Of a stretch of 64,000 nt of DNA, positions 11,801-22,889 are shown in pieces. The stretch is taken from the NCBI GenBank assembly GCA_009602735.1, contig WELA01007148.1:21538-85537 (forward strand), read 5' to 3'. The DNA is from Mesotaenium endlicherianum. Its lineage: Eukaryota > Streptophyta > Zygnematophyceae > Zygnematales > Mesotaeniaceae. Numbering within the stretch: the first letter of the stretch is position 1; every line of letters starts with the position of its first letter. Made by a program: the position numbers and the translations under genes. The notes beneath the pieces were generated by a model, which searched no databases, was not told where the DNA came from, and was given only the letters and a program-made list of their open reading frames with translations.

Positions 11801-12662
11801 AACATTCTGTCTTCCTTCCGGTTCCAGCTTTTGACGAACTCCATTGCATTCAACAACTTGCATCCTTCTGGAAGGCTCTTCTTTTCCTTCATTTGCCATC
11901 CACACAGGACAAGAGGAAGAGCACTGGTGGGTGCCAAGTTAGTCTGCCCATCACTGGCTCCTCTCACTTTAACTGTACCTCTGCTCCAACACACTTCAGC
12001 TTGATGTCTATTAAGCCAGGACCTGCCTAGCACGAGATCATAAAAGCCAGTGTTGAGTACCTCAAATGTAAGCGTTTCAGTTAGAGCTGCAATGCCAGAA
12101 CCTAATTGGACCTCAATAGGCTTGGTTATAACTCCTCCCGGGATACTTGAGGCATCTCCAAGGAATATTTTTCTATTTCCTTGGGTGACAGCAGGCAGNC
12201 AGACAGCCTTAGCCGCTTAACTAAGTAGTCATGGATAAAAGTATGTGACGCCCCTCCGTCAACGAATGCCCTCACCTTCCTACCTGCAATCATGCAATGC
12301 AGTAGGATAGGGAGGACTGTCTTTTCCTGACTTTTGCATTGTTCTCCTGACATAGCAAAGAAATGTTGGACATCAGGTGGAACAAGAGCATCCAGAGTGT
12401 GCACTCTCTGGATGTCTATATTGCTGATGGTCTCCTTTACCTGGTTGTCAGGCATGCATAGTGAATCCAGTTCAGCAGGACCCATAATACCTGCTCCGAG
12501 GGCAGCTAGTGATGATTCACTATCTCTAGCATCCTCACAGTCAGTAGATTGGATTACTGACTGTTGCTGTCTTTTAAAGGCTGGTCTTTTCTCTCGACCT
12601 TCGGAAGGTGCTTGACTGGACACTGTTCTCTGTAGTGGCCTAACTGCTGACAATGGTAGCAA
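8836..12662 (-). pseudogene. pol: pol of B1: protease, RT, RNase H, integrase, chromodomain
   Basis: Minus-strand blocks in order: protease with [18 protein letters not shown] (about 12220-12280); RT with the catalytic [10 protein letters not shown] (about 11220-11250); RNase H with [13 protein letters not shown]; integrase zinc finger ([10 protein letters not shown] through CKSCDHCQ); integrase core with [10 protein letters not shown] and [13 protein letters not shown]; and a chromodomain near 8850-8990. It is closely related to the better preserved B2 pol. It is a fossil with several breaks. The single ambiguous base at 12199 lies in the protease part. Confidence 0.85.
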
Positions 12663-14750
12663 ACGGATTATTATGAGGCTGGTCTCGGCTTAGTCCTACC
12701 ACCACCCCTTCCATAGCCGCCTCAAGAGAAACCACCTCTACCTCTAGACCGTATAGCACTATACTCAAATTCATCACCCTGATCATCCTTAGCCTGGTCT
12801 CCTTCAATTGCATTGTAGGAACCGTGGGGCTTTTTGACAATCTTAGACACCAAAACATTACTCTGGCGCTGTAATGAATCAGTATACTGGTCGATCTAAT
12901 ATTCATTTAAATAATATAGTCAAATAAGTTCAGCCTGCTGAACTCTAGTTAACAATCAGTCTGCTGGACTTTATACTTAATATCAGTTTAATGACTTGGC
13001 CGGAAGTAGCAGGCTGAGGTCACCTTAAGTCAGCTTGCTGACACATTCTTTGACAGCCAGCTGACTTCCGTACTCGGTAGCAGCGAACTGCCTCGATATG
13101 CATCTAAGTGTGGTATGCTAGATGAATGGCCAGATGACATCCCTATGATGGATGGCGATTCGGGATGATGGGAGATGGCGGTGGATTTAGTTAACCGAGG
13201 TCCTACCAACGTGGTTAACTCCCGGGTAGGCGGTGCCATCGCACTAACCGTTGAACAGTAAACTCATTCCATATACATACGCTAGACAATGCTCTCGAGT
13301 TCGGCATTCGGAGACGAGGCCAACTCTCTTGTACAGCTTACTGAGAGGGATCTGAATCCAAGGCGAGAAGGCATTGATACGCACTGTCTTCTAACCTTGC
13401 TTATGTATGAGTTTACTGATTTTTATCATTCATGCTAGTTTACTCGCATTTGACTTACGAGTATTATTCCCTGCTAGTGTATTGTCCTTTGCCGTTAAAC
13501 CAATTAACGGAAATACCATAAAGATTACTTGCTGATATAAAGATCTTTATTAATTGTTAATTGCCTATTTGGTAAGTCGATTCATTTCAGGCGCTTGTGA
13601 TTGAACTGCTGCTGATCCCAGGCATCAGCATCCTGGATCAAGTCAGCCAGTTTCTCATACTTCTTATCAGCAAAATGACCAGAGACTTCGGATTTCAAGC
13701 CATACCTGAAGTATGCTATCCTATACCGTTGCGGCAAGTCTGGCTGTTTCATCATGTTCTCGTGGAACTTTTGAGCAAACTCAGCAAATGAAGTGGTCTG
13801 CTTCAGTGTCAGGGAGATCATCGCATAGATAGCTTTCTCCTGCTGGTTGATGACATCAAACTTCTCATGCAACTTCTCGACAAACTCTACCCACATAGGG
13901 TCACCGAGTTGCTGAGCCTTACGCTCTCCTTTCCAATTCAGCCACCAGTCTGCGACACTGCATTTCAGTAGCGCACCAGTGTGCCTGACCTTCTCGTAAT
14001 CTTGCAATTCTGGGTAGTTTTCCAGCCACTGCTCAACATCCGCGAGAAACTTGATCAGGTAATATTTTATGTTTCCCTCAGGTTCATATTCCTTGGGAGG
14101 TTTCGGCTTGGGCTTACTAGGCCCTCTGCCACCACCACCAGTGATTTGAGAACCTAGTTGGTCTCTGTCCCGCAGTAGAGACTTTATGATTCTTTTGTCC
14201 TCTTGCTGGGACTGATACATGGTCGCCATTTGCCACTGCATTTGAACGAACAATGCTCCCAAGTCTACATTCTGAGGTGGGAGTCTAGCAAATGCAGCAG
14301 CAGCAGTGGCATCTACTCGCTGAGTAGTGTCCTCAACAGTCCCTCTCGCTCCTGCAGCAGCAATTCCTACCGCATTCAGCCGGTCACAAATTTGACCTAG
14401 GGGTACATTGAGTTGTACAGCAGGAGGTGGGTTCAGCACATTGGCCCTTGATGCCATAAGTTCTTCGACAGTGCGCTCATCAGCTGGCTGTCCTTCCCTC
14501 CTTTCTGTATCTTCAGCGGCCTTTGCTAGTTGTTCAGCTTCTAATCTGGCTCTCTCCTCCTCAGCTTGCTCTGCTGCGACTGCGGCAATGGCAGCTGCCT
14601 CATCTGCAACCTCTCTAGCTGCAGAATCTGCCACTGCTTCAGAATAGGTACGGGTTCTCGCTACATGGCTTTCCGCCTGTTGACATTCTTGTTATCCTGG
14701 TTCTCCATGTCTCGGGAGTTGCTAGTTTGAGACCTTGGCCTTACCATACA
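12640..14750 (-). pseudogene. gag: gag of B1, interrupted by a solo LTR
   Basis: Capsid-type gag on the minus strand. It has an N-terminal alanine/glutamate-rich helical stretch, then the region with ADVEQWLENYPELQDYEK and a retrotransposon-gag signature (EFVEKLHEKFDVI through LKQTTSFAEFAQKF). An RGG-rich segment follows, near the start of pol. A plus-strand B LTR (12870-13589) splits it. It matches B2 gag (31262-32788). Confidence 0.85.
12870..13589 (+). repeat. Solo family B LTR inside B1 gag
   Basis: This 720-bp LTR is in the opposite orientation to B1, with TG...CA ends and target duplication GGCGC (12865-12869 and 13590-13594). The gag reading resumes beyond it. It is the same family as its host, so B elements were still moving after B1 landed. 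Confidence 0.92.
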
Positions 14751-14768
14751 AGGAAGACTGTGATAACC

Positions 14769-14780
14769 GCTTTGATACCA
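14769..14780 (-). promoter_or_regulatory. B1 primer-binding site
   Basis: Read on the minus strand, TGGTATCAAAGC lies one base inside the 5' LTR. This is the usual complement of the 3' end of plant initiator-Met tRNA, with minor changes. The B2, A3 and D elements have TGGTATCGGAGC in the same place. Confidence 0.75.
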
Positions 14781-14781
14781 C

Positions 14782-15500
14782 TGAAATGAATCGACTTATC
14801 AAATAGGCGATTAACAATGAATGAAGATCTTTATATCAGCAAGTAATCTTTATGGTATTTGCTGTGAGGAGAATAAACAGCGAAGGACAACACACTAGCA
14901 GTAGACCACACTTCGCAAGTCAAATGCAAGTAAACTACCATCAGTAATGCAATCAGTAAACTCATACATAAGCAAGGTTAGAATACAGTGAGTATCAATG
15001 GCTTCTCGCCTTGGATTCAGATCTCTTTCTCAGTAAGCTGTACAAGAGAGTTGGCCTCGTTTCCAAATGCCAAACTCGAAAGCAATGCCTAGCATATGTA
15101 CATGGAATGAGTTCACTGTTCAACGACCAATACGATGGCACCGCCTACCCGGTAGTTAACCACGTTGGTAGGACCTCGGTTAAGCAAATCCACCGCCATC
15201 TCCCATCATCCCGAATCGCCATCCACCATAGGGACGTCATCTGGCCATTCTTCTAGCATACCACACTTAGATGTATATCGAGGCAGTTCGCTGCTACCGA
15301 GTACGGAAGTCAGCTGGCTGTCAAAGAATGTGTCGGCAAGCTGACTTAAGTTTACTTCAGCCTGCTGCTTCTGGCTGAGTCCCTAAACTGATAATTATAT
15401 AATGTCCAGGCTCAATACTACATATTGTTCAGCACGCTGAACGTAATTAACTAATATATTTAAATGAATATTATGCCTAACAATATACTGATTCATTACA
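14782..15500 (-). repeat. B1 5' LTR (719 bp)
   Basis: TG...CA ends on the minus strand, partner of 5888-6609, followed outward by the ACTGC duplication at 15501-15505. Confidence 0.9.
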
Positions 15501-15505
15501 ACTGC

Positions 15506-16647
15506 CATGCGGGACGACGTATGCTCTCTTTAAAAGTTAGTAGCATACAATATTGAACTTTAAAATTTACATAATAAAAACAAAACTTGCAAATTTCTCA
15601 AGTCATATCAAAAGATTCTATTGGGAGTTGCTAAACTCTCGAGTATGACTTATGACTCATCAACAATATTGTATACATGATGGACCATTGGGTACATTGC
15701 AAATTGGAAATTGCTTAACGCTTTATTGTCATTGCAACATACTTATCATAGTTTATTGTTGTGCTCTACAATTACTACATAGTACAAATTTCCAGCAATC
15801 TTTACATAGCATGTGAATTTAAGAGTGCACTTACATGTTCCAACAGGGCTGCTGTAATTTCAAAGCTTAAGCAATTTATGATTGACAAGTTACATTTTAG
15901 ATTGTAATATGTGCAAGTTGCAACTAATATGAAGGACATATAGAATTTTCACAAATTAAGCATGCAGTGGTCAGGCACAACAACTCAAAGAAATTTCAAA
16001 AACATGTACAAAATTTAATAGAAGATGAGCTTTTAAATTTGTCATGGACATAAATTAAAGAAAATCATGAGTATGAGTAAAAGACCTGACTGAAGATAAC
16101 AAAGCATAGTACCAAGCATAAGAGCAAAAAACCAGCAAGTACAAGAGCACCATAGATAGTATCATGAAGTAGCCATAACAACATTATAAAATCTGATAAC
16201 ACACATATGATCAGCCACTATAGGCCCCCTCACAGCAACATAATAAGCACAAATGCCACCACATAGACCAAAAACGTAGCAGCTATAAAAGCACCACAAT
16301 TAGCTTATAAAAGCAGCCATAACACTAATTTCAAATCTCATACCATCCATGAAACTACACAATACAAGCCGCCTCACAGCACCATAGTACTAAGCATAAA
16401 TGTCATCATAAGAGCTGAAAAACAGCAGGTACAAGAGCACCACATACAGCATTCATAAAACAGCCATATATAATTGAATAGACATTAACTCTTAAATGTG
16501 CCATGGACACAATTTACAATACACAACAACAATATCAGTACATAAGTTGCAACCTGGGGCCTACCCACAAGTATTAGAAATAACAACTCTCGCCTACATG
16601 CAAGAGAGCATCATCCTCCGAAACCATATTACCAACATCATCTTTTC
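15506..16647 (-). other. hAT noncoding region with AGCA/CATAA-rich imperfect repeats
   Basis: AT-rich and gene-free. From about 16080 it carries imperfect repeats built from phrases such as CAGCAAGTACAAGAGCACCA and AAGCATAA. Related phrases occur at 17270-17880, 43540-43890 and 45590-46380. This links the region to the right half of the hAT and supports one transposon with repetitive introns. Confidence 0.5.
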
Positions 16648-17190
16648 CTACAAAGAATGGTGCAATGTGCCAACCTGGAGCTCTCTTAACTCCACCCCTT
16701 TTTCCATTCCCTCAATGAGCCTTAAGTGCGAGTGAACCTTCACCACATCAGGAATTACCTTTTGAAAACTAGAGTACCACCCCTTCATAACATCCTCACT
16801 GGTATGCTCATGATCCTGGAAGAGAGGGTGGAATATATACCCAGCAGCATGCAAAGGTGAATGGAAAGAGTTCCATCTGACTTTGACAATCTCTACCAAT
16901 CTGTCGAGCTGCTCCTCATCCAAGTCCTCATCCAACCCCTCAATGAAGTCTTGTAACTCCGCCATGGCGTTGTACATAAGACCTATGGCGGCTTGGTTTC
17001 CATCAACTCCTTAAAGAAGCTTCACCAACCTCTCGGTCACCTTCAGCAGCACCTTCACCTTGTCCCAAAAAACTTCATCACCAACAATTGCCATTGTAGC
17101 CAGGCAGTCCTTCTTTTGAGCTGAGTTGAGGCTCCTCACATGTTCCTTCCAAGAATCTCGCAGCAACATTACTTGTAAAGACTGCTTCAC
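16648..17190 (-). pseudogene. hAT transposase, C-terminal-half exon(s)
   Basis: The minus-strand coding carries KQSLQVMLLRDSWKEHVRSL, then DEVFWDKVKVLLKVTERLVK, DGNQAAIGLMYNAMAELQ and SPLHAAGYIFHPLF. These are hallmarks of the plant BED/DUF659 hAT transposases, where an FW..V...L....PLV..LR.VDG block is followed by SPLHAAGY.LNP. An in-frame TAA near 17010-17012 separates the two halves. A likely splice acceptor (TTCCTTGCAG) lies near 17190. The C-terminal dimerisation block is not visible. It belongs with the exons at 43123-46556; about 26 kb of later insertions separate them. Confidence 0.7.
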
Positions 17191-17884
17191 CTGCAAGGAA
17201 AATAACAAGGACAAAGAAATATATAAGTACTCAATCCAATATAAGCACCCTGCAATCACTTTTCAATCTTAAAGAACACCACAGGTGATGGAAGAAAATG
17301 CAGAAAGCAGGCATAACAAGCCCCACAAGTACGCCAAGACAACATGCATACATAATACCATAATAGCAAAAAATTAGAGGACCCTTAATACCATCCATAC
17401 AAGCATTCATAATAAGAAAAAACATTTCACAGCAGACTTGAAATAAGCATTACAGGCCCTACCAGCAGCATAATCATGAGCATACATGCCACACTAAGAG
17501 CCAAAAACAGGAGCTAGAAGGAAATTAGGAATAGCATCCATAGAAGCAGCAATAGAACCAATTTAGAATCTAATAGCACACATAAAAACAACCATCATAG
17601 CAGCATAAAAGCAAGCATGAATGCCACAATAAGAGAAAAATCACAGCGGGTAAAAGGGCATCACATTTAGCCTTTATAAAAGCAGCCATAAAACCAATTT
17701 AAAATAGGCACTACAAATAGGCCTCTTACCAGCAGCATAATATTGAGCACAAATGCCACACTAGGAGCCAAAAATAGGAGCTAGAAGGGCACCAAAAATA
17801 GCATTTATAAAATTAGTCGCGGAACTAGTTTAGAATCTAACAGCACACATAGAAACAGCAATTACAGTCCCCCTTCCAGTAGTT
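17191..17884 (-). other. hAT intron with imperfect repeats
   Basis: Gene-free stretch with repeated phrases (AGCAGCATAA, GCCAAAAACAGGAGCTAGAAGG, CATAAAAGCAGCCATAA) like those at 16080-16480 and 45590-46380. It ends where A2 begins. Confidence 0.45.
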
Positions 17885-18169
17885 CTACCACAGTCTTGAG
17901 TTTCAGAGCATTCCAAGTTCAGGGGAGGGCACAATGTCAAAAGGCATATTCTGCCCTAATAATGCCAGCAGCCTGATCCCCTTGTGCTCAGAGATTTTTA
18001 TCTCTTTGACCATGGCTCCAAATTGAACAAAACTAGACTCCAAAAAACTACCTACTCATTGACTATAGTCACGTAAAAATTTAGGATTTAATATACAAAG
18101 ACCTATCGGCAATAACAATTTTAGTTTTCTGTTCAAAAATGGCGAGGACAGAAGAGTGTCTAATGTCAA

Positions 18170-19185
18170 TTTTTCCTTCTTCCTGGTTCTTGCAGGCTGC
18201 CTCCAAGGGGTCATTTGCTGCTTCTTAATGATAGCAGGCTCCTCCTTGAAGTCTTCTGACTCATAAGAGAGAGACTTGGGGCTGGTCCAAGATGGGGGTT
18301 GGCGGCATGGAGGCGCTTCAGCTTTCGCTGAACTTTGTCAAGGTAGTGCGCCGCCACCCAGCTATTTTTAGAATTTGGATATCCTTTCCACTTGATCAAG
18401 TATTGCTGCTGTCTCCTGAAATTTCTCATAGCCAATATGTCTTTCACTTCAAATTCCAAATTATCATCCACTATTGTTAAGGCTGGTGGGGTTGTCACTC
18501 GTCCTGGGAACTTGTTGTCCGGTTGCACATATGGCTTTGAAGAGGGAAGCGTGGAATACGGGGTCGATGTGCATAGTCTGGGGAAGTTCTAGCTTGAAAG
18601 CAACGGGGTTGAGTTGCTGGCTAATTTCAAAGGGTCCCAAATACTTGGGAGAGAACTTGCTGCCGACAGGCCTGTTGTTCAGGGAAATATTATTGGATGA
18701 TAGTAACACGTTGTCACCCACTCTGTACGTAATTTCTCTTCTGGACCTGTTTGCCACTCTTGCTTGAGCATCTTGCGCGTGTTGGACAGCTTACTTGGCT
18801 GCTGCAAGGGTTGCTTCTAATGTCTCCAAAAAATCTGCCGCTGCAGGTACTTCATCATGGCCAGCCGTGAAGCTCAGTGGCGTAGTTGGATAGAAGCCAT
18901 AGTTGAGGAAGAATGGGGACTCTTGGGTAGAGGCTTGCGTAGTGTTGTTGTAGGCAAACTCCAAGGAGGTCAAGTACATGTCCTAGTCTTGCTCCAGGGT
19001 AGACACATAGGCCTTTAGAGAGGTCTTTAGGGTATGTATCATACGCTCTGTTTGCCCATCTGATTGCGGGTGGTAGGCAGTGGACATATCCAGCGATGTA
19101 CCCAAGTTCTTGAAGAGATATATCCAAAAATGGCTTATGAATCTTGGAACTCTGTCCAACACAATTCTTGATGGCAGGCCATGGA
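18170..19185 (-). pseudogene. pol: A2 integrase core and chromodomain
   Basis: The minus-strand reading shows a chromodomain (LEFEVKDILAMRNF, QYLIKWKGYPNSKNSW), the linker, and the integrase core with YNNTTQASTQESPFFLNYGF. It is cut at 19185 by element D and continues at 23807. Fossil with several breaks. Confidence 0.85.
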
Positions 19186-19983
19186 TGTAACGTCTCTGCT
19201 TTTCAAGAGGATTTTTTCTTGGTATTCAAGGAATATTTAAATGAAGTGGAAAGAAAATGTATATACTTGTGCAAATTGACAAATCCTTGAGAAATCAAAA
19301 ATGAAAACTAACGTAGAATGTGTGCTTGTGAGAGTTGCACTCACAATGACTCTGCAGGTATTTATACTTGCACGACGTAAGACACTGGAGTGCTTCAAGT
19401 CACCACCAAGGGCACTGGTTCATGTCAACAAAAATAGGTGAAGGGGTACGACTTATTTCAACTGAATGCTCGAAATGCGCCGTTTGGCCGTTCGGAGACT
19501 TTTCGACGATTTCCGAAAAACCGTTTCGCGCCCAACGGGCGTTTTCGCGTTCTCGCGACTTTTCGAAAAAAAATAGACTGTTCGCGGAGTTGCGTACACA
19601 TGCTTTTTGTCATGAGCCGGTAGTTATAAAAACTACTTCGCCAATCGGTTAGGTAGGAACGTTTCAAACGACAGTTCGCGGGTTCGAATCCGCTCGGATG
19701 CGAAGTCGCTTTGCATATTATGTGTCGTTTGAATTTTACAACTGTTTGTTCGTATTAACGACTGGTCGTAAATTTGAAATCTGTGACTGTGCATTATCCG
19801 AAATAATGACAACAAAAATAGCTTAATCAAACAATGATCAATTAAGTTATCACTTCATAATTAATCAAAGTAACTTCATGAATAATTATGTCGTACTTTT
19901 GCGAAGTAGTCGAATTACGTTACGACGCTTTTTGCAATAGTATCTCGGTCGTTTCGCCAATTGACCGGAAATTAATTGGCACA
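19186..19983 (-). repeat. D 3' LTR
   Basis: Matches 22890-23684 over its length, including the tRNA-like block (19636-19705). It starts at TGTAACG on the plus strand, next to the target flank. By eye the divergence from the 5' LTR is several percent, so D is not young. Confidence 0.8.
19636..19705 (+). other. tRNA-like block in D LTR (A box plus B box)
   Basis: A 70-nt block with an A-box-like GCCAATCGGTTAGG, a perfect B box GGTTCGAATCC about 40 nt later, and ends CTTCGC/GCGAAG that can pair. The partner LTR has the same block at 23337-23407 with ends CTTTG/CAAAG; there C:G has become T:A on both sides of the stem. The anticodon arm is not canonical, so this is not called as a tRNA gene. Confidence 0.4.
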
Positions 19984-19989
19984 CCAATA

Positions 19990-20146
19990 CTGTTGAACCA
20001 AGTCCTTACAATTAAGTAGAACTTCGTCCTGAGGTTCGTACGAGTTCCAACTGGAATTGTAATCAAGCCATTTGGTCAAAAATTCCACGCGTGGAGGCTT
20101 ATGACGAGTGTAGCGATGTCCTAAGACCTCCTCTACATCCCAGGCC
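19990..20146 (-). pseudogene. pol: Chromodomain of D
   Basis: The minus-strand reading gives DVEEVLGHRYTRHKPPRVEF and then TKWLDYNSSWNSYEPQDEV, with the aromatic and acidic residues expected of a chromodomain. It lies at the end of pol next to the 3' LTR. The A and B chromodomains are different, so three chromovirus lineages are present. Confidence 0.75.
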
Positions 20147-20238
20147 TTATCATCATCGGCGAGTTCTAATTCCGGTGCTTGCGGCTAAACAGCTTTAGTA
20201 AACTGACATGGAACACAAGATGCGTTTGCCCCATGGAT

Positions 20239-21018
20239 TTAGGCAAATCCAGTCGGTATGCAACAGGTCCAACCTTTGCGATAGCGATAAAAGGGCAGAA
20301 GCTTGCGCTTTCCTGGGTGCTTGAGTTGGAGGTTCTTAGTTTGCAAAAGTACTTTATTGCCAACTTGAAAACTTAACTCAGTCCTGTGCGTGTCAGCAAA
20401 CGTTTTTTGTCGATCTCGAGCAGCGGCTAAAGCCAGCTTCGCGTTTTTGCGCACCTCTTGAAGAGAATGGACAAATAGGCGTGCACTTGGCACTCTCATG
20501 GTTGACATCCCCGCCTCACGGGGTAGCGTACGCGTGAGAGGAGTGTGCGGATGTCTCTCATAGTTAAGAAAAAACGGTGTTTCCTTATCACTTTCCTGAT
20601 AAGCATTATTTAATGCAAACTCTGCAACTGAAAGGAGGGTGTCCCAGTTGTCTTGGCGAGGATTCACATAATGCCTAAGGAAATGTTGCAGAACGCGATT
20701 CAGTCGTTCTGTCTGACCATCGGTCTGAGGATGGAAGCTAGTGGACATCTTAAGCTTCGTGCCAAAATGCGAGCAAACTTCTTGCCAGGAGTGGCTCGTA
20801 AATCTACTGTCACGATCACTTATGATTTCTTTCGGCATGCCATGCAGCTTGAACACATGATCCACAAAGAGACGCGCGGTTTCGACGGCATCAAGCAATG
20901 GTTTAATGGCCACAAAGTGCACCATCTTAGTAAAACGATCCACGATCGTTAACAACCCCATTGTATCCTCTACCGGTGGTAGACTCTCAAAATTGATACG
21001 CTTGCCTGCCTGCAACAA
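20239..21018 (-). pseudogene. pol: Integrase of D
   Basis: The core shows TIVDRFTKMVHFVAIKP, then ISDRDSRFTS and [14 protein letters not shown], and SVAEFALNNAYQ further on, as in Ty3/gypsy integrases. The first and second catalytic aspartates and the downstream glutamate (TDGQTE) are visible. The C-terminal part has FADTHRTELSFQVGNKVLL. Part of a broken element. Confidence 0.85.
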
Positions 21019-21060
21019 AACAGCCCCTATTTCAACACCAGACGCATCGGCGACTACCTC

Positions 21061-21360
21061 TTAAGGCAAGTCGGGATCAGCTAATGAAAGAAGTGGCGCA
21101 TAAGTGAGTGCATACTTAACGCGCTCAAACGCATGTTGCGTATTCTCATCCCAAATGAACGTCTTATCTTTCCTTGTCAGAGCAGTGAGTGGCGCGGCCA
21201 TCACTGAATAACCTTGCGTAAACTTACGAAAGTAGTCAACAAACCCAAGGAATGAACGTACAGTATGTACATCTTTCGGGACAGGCCAGTCAGCGACGCA
21301 CGCTATCTTGGCTGGGTCAGGACGCACCCCTTTCAAACCCACTATATGTCCGAGGTACAA
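21061..21360 (-). pseudogene. pol: RT/RNase H connection piece of D
   Basis: YLGHIVGLKGVRPDPAKI, then FLGFVDYFRKFTQGYS and APLTALTRKDKTF. This is the standard thumb-to-RNase H stretch of gypsy pol. The RT palm with its catalytic YxDD is not seen beside it. Confidence 0.8.
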
Positions 21361-21441
21361 AAGTTCATCCTTTAGGAAGGAACATTTGTTTAGCTTAGCA
21401 TACAGCTGTTGCTCAATGCATGTCTTTTGATCAAAGTCAAG

Positions 21442-21924
21442 CTATGCACTTGTTTGCGTAAACCAATCGTTGCCCAAAACTGCGTCGATTCCATGTGGCA
21501 ATTCAGTTACGTAGAATTGTACACGCCCATGAAAGGACTGCACGCTAAGCGGTAAATTAATTGTTCTAAAAATACAAGCTAACGAGCCATTGCCGAGGCA
21601 AAGGGTCTCGTCCTTGAGTATTGGAAGCAACTTCATCCCTTGTGCAAAACGTGCACTAATGAAGCTCACTGATGCGCCTGAATCAATGACTGTTAAGCAT
21701 GATTTGCCTGAAACTTTTGTTTCAAATGTCATACTTAACCCCAAAGAAGCATTATGCATCACTAGCAATGTCCTTGCCTTGAGAGGAATGTGGGAAATAT
21801 GGAGGTCCTTTACCAAAATCCCATTCTGCATTGCCATCTGCGCGGGAAACCGAGTTATCGGGTGAGAATGCGCGTGTTGATGTGTAAATGTAGCAATATA
21901 AATTGGTGCACGACACTGGTGCAT
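21442..21924 (-). pseudogene. pol: Protease region of D
   Basis: The aspartic protease motif VIDSGASVSFIS, followed later by GIDAVLGNDWF, is the usual retropepsin signature pair of gypsy elements. Fossil. Confidence 0.78.
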
Positions 21925-22026
21925 TTTTCGTAAGCGAGATAAGTGTGCATAACACTTGGCAAGGTTAGGATCATGCGGCTAAAGTGCAAGAACATGGTAT
22001 GATGGATGCACTCGAGTTCCAAGAAC

Positions 22027-22838
22027 TCAGCAAAGCTCAACACTTGCATACAAATATATTTGTTTCGAAGTATCTTCATATCGGGTATGCCAGAGTGAAC
22101 AAGAACCTTGGTCGGTTGGGGCCACTTTAGCTAACGCAAAGAAGATTTTGGTTTTTTTGAGAAACATAAAAACTCGTACGCGTACGTCAGAACTTGGACC
22201 GCCCTGAAACTTCTCAGGCGGTGAAGGCTTGTACGAAGGCGTTGGTGCCGCGGCCTGCCCAAGGATGGCGGGCGGGATTGGCGGGTTGGCGTTGTCGCCG
22301 GCGGTCCTTGATGGGCCCGGCATCCCAATTGGGCAGCCTGTTAAAATGGACCAATCGAAGGGTGAGTGTTCATGGCAACAACAAAGCGAGTGACAAGGTC
22401 GGCCAACTCAATATGAGTGGCCTCAGCAAGATTAACACGGTCTTTTGTACGACCAATGACATCGGACAAGGTGCTTAGAGCCATTGTCATGGTTTGACTG
22501 TCAGTTGTCAAGCCCGTGAAGCGTTGTAAAATTGTCTGCTGGAAAGTGCGCGGCGAAATTGGTTCGTGGGGTAGTCCTCTAGCATTGCCGACGTTGACGA
22601 CAAGAACGGTAAGAGCAGCAGCAGCGCCGGCAGCAGCAGCGGCAATAGTAGCAGCGGCGGCAGCAGCAGTAATAGCAGCCTCGGCACCATTGTCGCCCTC
22701 CATATGGAAGGTGAGACAGCGCCGGAAGAGAGAGAAAAAAATTCCCGTCGAAACACGATAAGCGACCGTTGGGTTAGGGCAGGACTGGGACGAGTGACCT
22801 TCCCAACACAAAAAATGGCCCCAAAATATATTTTCCAA
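22027..22838 (-). pseudogene. gag: gag of D
   Basis: An alanine-rich start (MEGDNGAEAAITAAAAAATI) is followed by a capsid-like stretch and a proline-rich segment ending in SPPEKFQGGPSSDVRVRVF, typical of gypsy gag. It lies directly downstream of the primer-binding site on the minus strand. No zinc knuckle is recognised. Broken. Confidence 0.7.
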
Positions 22839-22875
22839 CCATCAAAAAAAATATTTCCTTGGAGAAATTGAGATC

Positions 22876-22888
22876 GGCTCCGATACCA
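22876..22888 (-). promoter_or_regulatory. D primer-binding site
   Basis: The minus-strand reading gives TGGTATCGGAGCC one base inside the 5' LTR, complementary in the usual way to initiator-Met tRNA. Confidence 0.78.
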
Positions 22889-22889
22889 A

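Larger units (their letters stand above)
5888..15500 (-). mobile_element. Family B Ty3/gypsy element B1, complete outline
   Basis: This 9.6-kb LTR retrotransposon is bounded by LTRs 5888-6609 and 14782-15500 and by target duplication ACTGC (5883-5887 and 15501-15505). On the minus strand the order is 5' LTR, primer-binding site, gag, protease, RT, RNase H, integrase, chromodomain, an extra ORF, polypurine tract, 3' LTR. A reversed solo B LTR sits in gag (12870-13589). The coding parts are broken in several places. By eye the LTR pair differs by a few percent, which suggests it is older than B2. Confidence 0.92.

Noticed and set aside
19636-19705. A functional tRNA gene
   Set aside because: The A box, B box and acceptor-like ends are present, but no canonical anticodon arm can be drawn; kept only as tRNA-like.
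22508-22761. Leu/Ala-rich frames opposite the D gag start
   Set aside because: These are shadow frames of the alanine-coding repeat in D gag.
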